A stretch of 5,043 nucleotides of DNA from positions 1 through 5,043 of the forward strand of contig CATPAV010000115.1 of assembly GCA_955652245.1 (NCBI GenBank), written 5' to 3'. The stretch comes from an uncultured Candidatus Udaeobacter sp. (GTDB lineage Bacteria > Verrucomicrobiota > Verrucomicrobiia > Chthoniobacterales > UBA10450). This document shows positions 1-4,768 of this stretch, one piece after another. Under the pieces are notes generated by a model, which saw only the letters and a list, made by a program, of their open reading frames with translations, ran no database searches and was not told where the DNA came from. The stretch's first letter is position 1. Every line of letters starts with the position of its first letter. A program made the translations under genes and the position numbers.

Positions 1-96
1 AGAGACAACGACCGCGCCGTCCGCGAGTCTGGCGATTTTGCCGGTTTCGATGGAGATGTAAGTGGCCCCAATTTGGGCCGTGACCTTTTGTTGCAT
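1..96 (-). CDS. pnp: Polyribonucleotide nucleotidyltransferase (PNPase), N-terminal fragment
   Basis: The first 32 codons of pnp are visible; the gene continues past the left edge. The peptide starts MQQKVTAQIGATYISIETGK and continues with IARLADGAVVVS. The IETGK-(I/L)AR-x-A-(D/x)GAV block is the conserved start of the first RNase PH domain of PNPase. PNPase is a trimeric phosphorolytic 3'-5' exoribonuclease that degrades mRNA and works with RNase E or helicases in the degradosome of some bacteria. The ATG start (codon 94-96) is preceded by AGGAAAG at 101-107, a good Shine-Dalgarno sequence at normal spacing. Its position directly downstream of rpsO matches the widely conserved rpsO-pnp order and supports the call. 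No catalytic residues can be judged because they lie outside the window. Confidence 0.93.
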   Translation of the reverse strand, partial: MQQKVTAQIGATYISIETGKIARLADGAVVVS

Positions 97-100
97 TTTA

Positions 101-107
101 CTTTCCT
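101..107 (-). promoter_or_regulatory. pnp Shine-Dalgarno sequence, inside a possible anti-SD hairpin
   Basis: AGGAAAG lies four bases upstream of the pnp ATG (AGGA core seven bases upstream). The overlapping hexamer UCCAGG (110-105 on the minus strand) is fully complementary to CCUGGA (125-120), leaving a 9-nt loop. The ribosome binding site could therefore be closed by a 6-bp hairpin. The site is read directly from the sequence; the closing is inferred. Confidence 0.7.
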
Positions 108-204
108 GGATGTGCGAGTTCCAGGCCGGTCACCCTGACTGTAGGTTTTAACCCCGCGACTACGGGACTAAAACCTAAAATCCGAGGTGTTACTGCGGCC
201 TGGA
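105..204 (-). promoter_or_regulatory. pnp mRNA leader: nested stem-loop with competing SD pairing
   Basis: The rpsO-pnp spacer contains a nested inverted repeat. The outer arms are 120-128 and 196-204 (TCCAGGCCG and its perfect complement, 9 bp). A 4-bp helix pairs 131-134 with 186-189. The inner arms are 142-150 and 169-177 (TAGGTTTTA and its perfect complement, 9 bp), continuing after a 2x2 internal loop into 153-156/163-166, with a 6-nt loop. Together these give a rod of about 85 nt ending some 23 nt upstream of the ATG. No U-tract follows in either direction, so it does not look like an intrinsic terminator. In Escherichia coli the pnp leader forms an RNase III-cleaved duplex through which PNPase represses itself. 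A comparable role here is inferred from position and shape, not shown. Confidence 0.6.
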
Positions 205-286
205 CTGCTGATTATGTTATTTTTCTAATTTCCCTTCGGCTTTGAGCGGGCAAACAGTTGGATGCGAGCTTCCTAGGATCCGTCGG

Positions 287-550
287 TTACTTACGCAGGT
301 TCAACTTATCGATCAGCTTTTTGTAGCGATCGGCTTGCGACCTGTTTAAATAATCGAGCAAACTCCGGCGTTGCGCGACCATCTTGAGGAGGCCGCGGCG
401 CGAGGAATGATCTTTGGCGTTGCTCTTCAGGTGTTCGGTCAAATGCTCGATCCGTCGCGTGAGAAGTGCGACCTGCACATCTGCGCTGCCGGTATCTTTA
501 TCATGCAACTGGATCTCCTTGAGATTCAACGTTTCCGTGCTCTCTGCCAT
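287..550 (-). CDS. rpsO: 30S ribosomal protein S15
   Basis: This encodes an 87-residue protein, close to the usual 88-89 residues of bacterial S15. S15 is a primary 16S rRNA binding protein; it binds the central-domain three-way junction and nucleates platform assembly. The family signature is clear: DTGSADVQVALLTRRI (about 19-34), then HLTEHLKSNAKDHSSRRGLL (about 36-55) with the DHxSRRGLL core intact, then MVAQRRSLLDYLNR (57-70) and a basic C-terminus. The usual His in the LKxHxKDH stretch is Asn (residue 44). The start is ATG, with only a weak UAGG upstream at about 10 nt spacing, so translation may depend on leader structure. The gene lies 190 bp upstream of pnp, the conserved arrangement, and 128 bp downstream of a glycosyltransferase gene that is unlikely to be related in function. 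Confidence 0.97.
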   Translation of the reverse strand: MAESTETLNLKEIQLHDKDTGSADVQVALLTRRIEHLTEHLKSNAKDHSSRRGLLKMVAQRRSLLDYLNRSQADRYKKLIDKLNLRK

Positions 551-634
551 AAGCGAAGTGCCTAGTTTAAGCGAAGAGTCGCATTTCGCAACTCGGTGGC
601 GGGCGCCCCCATTCGACCCGTTCGACTTCGCTTA
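550..634 (-). promoter_or_regulatory. rpsO leader with two mutually exclusive folds, candidate S15 autoregulatory element
   Basis: Three copies of one motif sit in the leader. Segment A (634-625 on the minus strand) reads TAAGCGAAGT. Segments B (576-568, CTTCGCTTA) and C (559-550, ACTTCGCTTA) are its complements. A can pair with B over 8-9 bp or with C over 10 bp, but not with both. C ends at the A of the start codon, so A:C would hide the start while A:B would free it. Between A and B is a 7-bp hairpin, GAGUUGC/GCGACUC with loop GAAAU (594-576), containing a U-G pair next to G-C pairs. It abuts B directly, so A:B plus this hairpin plus the GC-rich stretch 595-620 could form a multi-helix junction. 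S15 binding to leader junctions and G-U/G-C motifs is known in other bacteria; its use here is inferred. Confidence 0.5.
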
Positions 635-678
635 GGGGCAAGACTTTCGCTCACGGAGGCTCGGTCGCGCCCCTGCCA

Positions 679-1389
679 TTAGCTCCCCCGGTTTTCGCGT
701 CTTCCATTGTACCAAAAATCGAGCTTATCTCGCGAGCGGGCGGCGCGCGGGCCACGGATGATAATCGACAAAGAGCGGCCGAGAACATGCCGGGCTGAAT
801 ACATGCGCAATTTCCGCCCTGAAGTCAGAATCGGTTCGCGTAACACTTTGAAGCGGCCCAGCTTTCGCAGTGCAAGACTGAAACAGACTTCTTCGCCGAT
901 AAAATATTGCTCATCGAACCCGACGATAATATCGAAATTGCGGCGGGTTGTGAAAAGAAACGCCCCAGCACCGAGCTTGAGCGCGAAATAAACAGTGCAA
1001 AACGCGCGCACAAAGATACGTCCCCACATCGGAATGGCGCCATCCGTTATCACGCGCGCGCTGCCACCGGCGTAACCGTCCTTGAGAGCAGCGATTGCCT
1101 CGTAAATATGTTTTGGGTTAATGCGCGTATCGGCATCGACGAAAAACAAGTAGTCGCCGCGGGCGGCGCGCGCGCCGACGTTGCGGGCGGCTGCGATCTG
1201 CCGCCGATTGATCGAGATTACTTGGGCGCCAGCCCGCCTGGCGATTTCCGGCGTTGCGTCAGTGGATGCATCATCGACCACAATAATTTCATACGGCTGA
1301 GTGGCCGCCGAGGCCGCAGCATGAATCGCTGCGATAGTCGATGGGATCTCGATCTCTTCGTTATAAGCGGGAATGATGAACGAGATCAT
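679..1389 (-). CDS. Family 2 glycosyltransferase (GT-A fold)
   Basis: This 236-residue protein opens with MISFIIPAYNEE, the typical first strand of GT2 enzymes. The nucleotide-binding EIIVVDDASTD follows at about 34-44 (D39/D40). The metal-binding DxD motif is DAD at 85-87, inside GDYLFFVDADTRI. A GFDEQYFIGEEV segment (157-168) sits where GT2 enzymes place the acceptor-side acidic residues. These features predict transfer of a sugar from a nucleotide-sugar donor. The acceptor cannot be told; lipid- or polysaccharide-linked acceptors are common for this type. A hydrophobic stretch at about 124-148 and another near 202-212 suggest membrane association rather than clear transmembrane helices. 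The ATG start gives the expected N-terminus, but no good Shine-Dalgarno sequence precedes it. It lies 62 bp after the QueA-like gene and is probably co-transcribed with it. No other polysaccharide genes are nearby. Confidence 0.88.
   Translation of the reverse strand: MISFIIPAYNEEIEIPSTIAAIHAAASAATQPYEIIVVDDASTDATPEIARRAGAQVISINRRQIAAARNVGARAARGDYLFFVDADTRINPKHIYEAIAALKDGYAGGSARVITDGAIPMWGRIFVRAFCTVYFALKLGAGAFLFTTRRNFDIIVGFDEQYFIGEEVCFSLALRKLGRFKVLREPILTSGRKLRMYSARHVLGRSLSIIIRGPRAARSRDKLDFWYNGRRENRGS
699..714 (-). promoter_or_regulatory. Possible extended -10 promoter for rpsO
   Basis: Reading the minus strand, TGGTACAAT (714-706) is an extended -10 element (TG-N-TACAAT, five of six matches to TATAAT). 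A start near 699 would give a leader of about 150 nt carrying the whole paired region upstream of rpsO. No convincing -35 hexamer lies at 16-18 nt, as is common for extended -10 promoters. The site overlaps the last codons of the glycosyltransferase gene. This rests on sequence match only. Confidence 0.3.
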
Positions 1390-1451
1390 TTCTTGTTGGG
1401 CTTGGGATCTACTGGCGTTGGCAATCGCGCGTTGACGCTCGAAATTGCAGA

Positions 1452-2507
1452 TTACAAAATCAAATTCAGATCACCGAACTCGTGCCAGAGATATTTTCTC
1501 GCGATCGCCTCTTCGTACGCGGCGCGAATCTTTTCTGGCGATAGAAACGCGCTCAGCAAATCAAGATGGCTCGCTTCCGGCTCGTGCAAACCGGTGAGCA
1601 ACCCATCGACCGCTTTCAAACGGTGTTGGCTATCGATCTTTAATCGCGTGTAGCCTTGCTTTTCATTTACACGGCCATCCGAATCGGCAACTGATTCCAG
1701 CGCGCGCACGACCGTTGTGCCGACGGCAATGACGCGTCCGCAGTTTTTGCGCGCATGACTAATTTTTTCCGCGGTTGTTGCGCTCACGAAATATTCTTCT
1801 TCCGACGCAGGATGAATGCGATCCAGTTCGTCATCCATGTAAGTGGAAAGCCCGGTGTGCAGGACGATGTAAGCGGTGTCGATACCGCGACGCTTGAGAT
1901 CGAGCAGCAACTTCCAGCTAAATGCACGACCAGCTGACGGCATCTCGGCTGAGCCCGGCTCAGTCGCATAGACCGTTTGATAATAATCGAGGTCCCACGG
2001 TGCGGAGACATACTCATAACGAATCGGTTTTCCGAGCCGATAGATAAGATCGACAAGTTCGGTACCGGAAATCGAGAAGCGCAATTTCCAAAGGCGCGGG
2101 ATGTGGCAATCGCGCTCCAGCACCGTCGCATTAAGCGATTCGGTGAAATCGATTTTCATACCCGTGCGCAATCCGCAGCCGAACGGGTCGCCTTGTTCGC
2201 AAAGCAGAAGCGCGAGCCAGGAATCGTCCGGCAACCGCTCGGCTAAACGCACTTCCATGCACGGACCGTGGGTCGCACCGCATTCGCAACCGCGCAGCGA
2301 GGCCGGCAAAGTGCGACTCGAATTGAAAACGAGCAGATCATTTTTGTGGAGGTATTCGGCGATCTTGTCAAAACGCGTGTGCTCGATGTGGCCTGTCGCC
2401 CGATCGATCATCAGCAAGCGAACTTGATCGCGACGAAGGCCACGCCGTTCCGGCGGCTCCTTCGCGCTCAACTCCGGCGGCAAGACAAAGCTAAAGGACG
2501 CGCTCAC
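1452..2507 (-). CDS. Divergent QueA-like protein (SAM:tRNA ribosyltransferase-isomerase family)
   Basis: This 351-residue protein (GTG start at 2507) has the QueA layout: an F-x-LPPEL opening, DLLVFNSSRTLP (about 57-68), YQTVYATEPGSAEMPSAGRAF (176-196), AVGTTVVRALES (261-272) and a C-terminal YLWHEFGDLNLIL. QueA transfers and isomerises the ribosyl part of SAM onto preQ1 in tRNA to make epoxyqueuosine. Several usually strict blocks differ: PTAGLHF is PSAGRAF, the LHVGxGTF block is LHTGLSTY, the HxMHxE region is HPASEE, and the TNFHLPxSTLLMLV block is DGLLTGLHEPEASHLDLL. This matches a divergent QueA-like branch I recall from actinobacteria and others, whose function is less certain, so I do not assign queA. 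An alternative TTG start at 2528 (358 residues) has AGGA unusually close to it. The GTG forms GTGA with the SDR stop and is preferred. Confidence 0.82.
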   Translation of the reverse strand: MSASFSFVLPPELSAKEPPERRGLRRDQVRLLMIDRATGHIEHTRFDKIAEYLHKNDLLVFNSSRTLPASLRGCECGATHGPCMEVRLAERLPDDSWLALLLCEQGDPFGCGLRTGMKIDFTESLNATVLERDCHIPRLWKLRFSISGTELVDLIYRLGKPIRYEYVSAPWDLDYYQTVYATEPGSAEMPSAGRAFSWKLLLDLKRRGIDTAYIVLHTGLSTYMDDELDRIHPASEEEYFVSATTAEKISHARKNCGRVIAVGTTVVRALESVADSDGRVNEKQGYTRLKIDSQHRLKAVDGLLTGLHEPEASHLDLLSAFLSPEKIRAAYEEAIARKYLWHEFGDLNLIL

Positions 2508-3253
2508 TTCGACGCTTGCGCTTTCCAATCTTCCTGCGCTTGGAAACGTTTTCCGGTTACGCCCTTCGATTCATCAGACGCTAGAAAGATGAAAACGTCG
2601 GTTACGGCCCCTGGGCTCGCCCACTCGCCTGGATCTTCCTCGGGTTCGGCCGCGCGATGCATCGCGGTGTTCATGTTCCCAGGATCAACCCAGTTGACGC
2701 GCACGCCGCTGTCTTCCAACTCTGAAGCCCATGTTTGCGACATCCCTTCAAGTCCGAATTTGGAAATGCCGTAGGCTCCCCAGCCGGCATAACCAACCTG
2801 GCCCGCGTCGCTGGTTACGTTGATAATTGAGCCACCGCATTCAATCATCGCTGGCAGCGCGTTTTTAATCAGCAAAAACGGCCCGATCAAATTCGTGTCG
2901 AGCACTCCGCGGAAATCTTCGACCGGATAATCGAGAAGATCCGGCATGGGCGACGGCCCGATTGTGGAAGCGTTGTTTACGAGGACGTCAAGGCGACCCT
3001 TGAATTGCGCGAGCGTTGTCGCAACGATCCGCTCGATGTCACGCGGCTTGCTCACGTCTGCTTCAATAGCGACGATGTCGATCCTGGGTGCGATCTGACG
3101 GATTTCCTCCCGCACTTTGTTTAGCTCATCGACATGTCGTGCCACGATCGACAAGCCGGCCGCGCCTTCGCGCGCGAATCTCAGGGCCATCTCGCGCCCG
3201 AGTCCCTGCGATGCGCCTGTAATGAGAATGTTTTTGCCCGCGAGTTTGCTCAT
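2504..3253 (-). CDS. Short-chain dehydrogenase/reductase (classical SDR)
   Basis: This 249-residue protein has the normal length of classical SDRs, which are cytoplasmic NAD(P)-dependent oxidoreductases with a Rossmann fold. The cofactor motif TGASQGLG is at 12-19, followed by NNAS at 93-96. The catalytic tetrad is present as N121 (DTNLIGPF), S148 (NVTSD), Y161 and K165 (YGISK). A PGNMNT segment at 191-196 matches the PGxxxT motif after the active site. The basic residues R39 and H40 after the second strand (VARH) would favour NADP(H), but this is weak evidence. The substrate cannot be read from the sequence. The ATG start has no clear Shine-Dalgarno sequence. The stop codon overlaps the probable GTG start of the QueA-like gene, suggesting coupled translation. 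The short C-terminal tail is Lys- and Gln-rich and unremarkable. Confidence 0.93.
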   Translation of the reverse strand: MSKLAGKNILITGASQGLGREMALRFAREGAAGLSIVARHVDELNKVREEIRQIAPRIDIVAIEADVSKPRDIERIVATTLAQFKGRLDVLVNNASTIGPSPMPDLLDYPVEDFRGVLDTNLIGPFLLIKNALPAMIECGGSIINVTSDAGQVGYAGWGAYGISKFGLEGMSQTWASELEDSGVRVNWVDPGNMNTAMHRAAEPEEDPGEWASPGAVTDVFIFLASDESKGVTGKRFQAQEDWKAQASK

Positions 3254-3279
3254 GGATGCAATCTAGCGTGAGGAATTAC

Positions 3280-3354
3280 TCGCACAAAGAACACAACGGA
3301 CACGAAAGACACCAAATCACTTCTTCCTTTGTTTCCTTAGTGACCGTGGTGCGA
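3280..3354. repeat. Imperfect ACAAAG/ACAC-rich intergenic inverted repeat
   Basis: The 105-bp spacer between the VOC and SDR genes is filled by low-complexity units: ACAAAGAACAC, GGACACGAAAGACACC, then CTTTGTTTCC and ACCGTGGTGCGA. The ends are exact inverted hexamers, TCGCAC (3280-3285) and GTGCGA (3349-3354), and CACAAAG near the left end faces CTTTGT at 3327-3332. This resembles the short ACACAAAG-type palindromic repeats seen between genes in several environmental bacterial genomes, which is recalled and not checked. It has no coding potential I can support. Confidence 0.45.
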
Positions 3355-3358
3355 TCTC

Positions 3359-3772
3359 TTATTTCTCCGGGAACTTGATTCCGGCTTTCTGAACTTCGCG
3401 ATATGGCAAGAGCCAGATCAACGATTCATCGTGAAGATCGACAACCTGAATGCGGTTGCCCCACGGATCGCGGAAGTCGCAGCGGAACGGCGGTTCGAGT
3501 TTTAATTTGTATTTATCGGTGAGTTTCTTGCGCACTTCGGCGAGCTGCTGTTCGTCGCGTACCATGATTCCGAAATGGCGCATGTTCGCGGGCTGGAGTT
3601 TTCCCACCTCGAAAATCGCGAGGAATTGGTGCTCGCCAAGCTTGAAAAAGGCATCGCCTTCGCCGCGGTCGAGCTGTTCCAGATTGAAAACATCCTTGTA
3701 AAACGCGACGGCCTTCTTGATGTCGTCCACTTCGATGGCGACGTGATTGCATCCGTAAACTTGCACGCTCAT
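3359..3772 (-). CDS. VOC superfamily (glyoxalase/bleomycin-resistance fold) protein
   Basis: This 137-residue single-domain protein has the VOC beta-alpha-beta-beta-beta repeat. The first module is CNHVAIEVDDIKKAVAFYKDVFNLE (8-32), and the second starts at MRHFGIMVRDEQQLAEVRKKL (64-84) and ends in FRDPWGNRIQVVDL (100-113). VOC proteins bind a divalent metal and include glyoxalase I, extradiol dioxygenases, epimerases and antibiotic-modifying proteins; many are of unknown substrate. By motif alignment the metal ligands would be H10, H66 and, in the DPxGxxxE position, Q109 in place of the usual Glu. Whether it is an enzyme is therefore open. The ATG start matches the family N-terminus, although only AGG very close to it resembles a ribosome binding site. 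It lies in a 200-bp and 105-bp spaced slot, so it may have its own transcript. Confidence 0.88.
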   Translation of the reverse strand: MSVQVYGCNHVAIEVDDIKKAVAFYKDVFNLEQLDRGEGDAFFKLGEHQFLAIFEVGKLQPANMRHFGIMVRDEQQLAEVRKKLTDKYKLKLEPPFRCDFRDPWGNRIQVVDLHDESLIWLLPYREVQKAGIKFPEK

Positions 3773-3862
3773 GCCTGCAGTTTAACCGAAGAGCACTTCT
3801 CGAGCGCGATACTTTTTAGGCGGCACGAGATTTCACACTCGGCACTCCGGAAACTTTTCGCG

Positions 3863-3881
3863 AGCAGATGGCCGGTCTGCT
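3863..3881. repeat. Small perfect hairpin
   Basis: AGCAGA (3863-3868) and TCTGCT (3876-3881) form a 6-bp inverted repeat with a 7-nt loop. It stands 20 bp from the larger palindrome at 3901-3950, so the two may belong to one structured spacer. No function is evident. Confidence 0.4.
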
Positions 3882-3900
3882 GTCCGATTTCTGTGAAAGC

Positions 3901-3950
3901 AGCGCGTGTGTCGAACGGCCACAGGCCGGCGGCTAAAGGGACACCGCGCT
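3901..3950. repeat. Strong nested palindrome, REP-like element or transcript-end hairpin
   Basis: The arms AGCGCG-T-GTGTC (3901-3912) and GACACCGCGCT (3940-3950) are complementary over 11 bp with one bulged T. They enclose a second perfect hairpin, CGGCC-ACA-GGCCG (3916-3928). On the minus strand it begins 22 nt after the stop of the transglutaminase-like gene, where a 3' hairpin would protect or end the transcript. No U-run follows, so an intrinsic terminator is doubtful. The rest of the 3773-3972 spacer holds no gene I can support. Confidence 0.5.
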
Positions 3951-3972
3951 AAATAGTTACAGCGATTGGATT

Positions 3973-4629
3973 CTACTTTTTTCTGTGGCCGACCAGTTCG
4001 CCCCGGAATGTGCGTCGATCGACGCGGGTGAGGCGTTTTTCCATCTCCGGTGTGAGCAACGGTATGTGCGGGATTTCGCAAAGATGTTCGGCGATGAACC
4101 AGATTGGTTTTTCTGTTGTCATCCAATTGAGCCGATCGAAGCGGGCAAGATTTACCGGACGTGAATACCGCCGCAGGGTGCGCTCGCCGCGCAAATTGAA
4201 ATAGACGTTGAAATAGCTCATGGTCAGTTCTCGCAGGCTGCGATAAACCGGCTCGCGATAACGGCATCCAGTGAAATTCGATTTCGCCACCGCGCCCCAG
4301 TGTTCGCGAACCTTGAAAATGGCGACAACATGATCGGTGTCCTGCTCGGCTTCCAAATCGAAGATCAGCGGTGGAAAGCCAAGCACTCGGAGCGCAGCCG
4401 CGGCAAAAATTCCGCCCTCGAGGCACGACGCCGTGCGATCGTGCAGAACTTCTCTCGGTGATCGCGCCGTGTAACTCAAATTGTAAGGCAATTCGTCGAG
4501 AAACCGCTGGACGCCCGCTGGTGTTTTGAGTCTGCGCAATGTGCGCAACTCCGAGCGCGTAAAACCGCAACTCGGCAATGAAGATGTCGATCTTGCAGCT
4601 GTTCGGTCCAGAGCGCCAAATCTCATCAT
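3973..4629 (-). CDS. Transglutaminase-like (papain-fold) hypothetical protein
   Basis: This 218-residue protein starts from the ATG at 4629. The central core reads TASCLEGGIFAAAALRVLGF, with the putative nucleophile C69, followed by DTDHVVAIFK with H100, then WGAVAKSNFTG with S117/N118. A Cys, His and polar residue in this order and spacing is the pattern of transglutaminase-like cysteine proteins, which include peptidases, transferases and inactive binding forms. The N-terminal part (LRRLKTPAGVQRFLDELPYN) and the following REPVYRSLRELTMSYFNVYFN look like conserved blocks of an uncharacterised family I recognise only loosely. No signal peptide or membrane segment is seen, so a cytoplasmic location is likely. 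An upstream TTG at 4644 would add five residues. The ATG is preferred because GGA lies 6 nt upstream and the likely transcription start is near 4644. Substrate and partners are unknown. Confidence 0.75.
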   Translation of the reverse strand: MMRFGALDRTAARSTSSLPSCGFTRSELRTLRRLKTPAGVQRFLDELPYNLSYTARSPREVLHDRTASCLEGGIFAAAALRVLGFPPLIFDLEAEQDTDHVVAIFKVREHWGAVAKSNFTGCRYREPVYRSLRELTMSYFNVYFNLRGERTLRRYSRPVNLARFDRLNWMTTEKPIWFIAEHLCEIPHIPLLTPEMEKRLTRVDRRTFRGELVGHRKK

Positions 4630-4650
4630 GCAACATCCAAACAAACTTCA

Positions 4651-4678
4651 ATCATACAAATCCCAACGACTCGGTCCA
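4651..4678 (-). promoter_or_regulatory. Candidate sigma70-type promoter for the transglutaminase-like gene
   Basis: On the minus strand TGGACC (4678-4673, four of six to TTGACA) and TATGAT (4656-4651, five of six to TATAAT) are 16 nt apart. Initiation would fall near 4644, giving a leader of about 15 nt to the ATG at 4629. This favours the ATG over the TTG start. The evidence is consensus match and position only. Confidence 0.4.
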
Positions 4679-4689
4679 CGAGCGATCTC

Positions 4690-4733
4690 GGGAAAATTGG
4701 AGCCTGGAATTTCCCTCGAGTTTGGAACTTGAG
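4690..4733. repeat. Two adjacent hairpins in a repeat-like spacer
   Basis: GGGAAAATT (4690-4698) and AATTTCCC (4708-4715) form an 8-bp stem with one bulged A. Directly next to it, CTCGAGTT (4715-4722) and AACTTGAG (4726-4733) form an 8-bp stem with one G-T type mismatch and a 3-nt loop. The following GAGATTTGGGATATTGG resembles GATTTGGG-type degenerate intergenic repeats. The pair lies between the peptidase stop (4769) and the next promoter. It could mark the peptidase transcript end, but no U-run follows. The 4630-4768 spacer holds no gene I can support. Confidence 0.45.
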
Positions 4734-4768
4734 ATTTGGGATATTGGCAACGACCGGCTCGCCCGGGC

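Noticed and set aside
142..177. Inner hairpin of the rpsO-pnp spacer as an intrinsic terminator
   Set aside because: The stem is mostly A/T at its base and is not followed by a U-run on either strand; it fits better as part of the nested leader structure.
205..286. CATAAT/TAACAT as a -10 box of a separate pnp promoter in the AT-rich spacer
   Set aside because: No acceptable -35 hexamer at 16-18 nt and no extended -10, so the match is within chance for AT-rich DNA.
634..674. AGGGGC/GCCCCT inverted repeat after the glycosyltransferase stop as a terminator
   Set aside because: Only 6 bp with a loop of about 29 nt and no U-tract; it may at most add to rpsO leader folding.
907..1653. 248-residue plus-strand open frame
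   Set aside because: It is antisense to the glycosyltransferase and the QueA-like C-terminus, both of which have clear motifs; its translation shows no recognisable pattern.
3833..4651. 272-residue minus-strand open frame over the transglutaminase-like gene
   Set aside because: It is a shifted frame of a gene with recognisable Cys-His core motifs; its own translation is Arg/His/Ser-rich with no family pattern.
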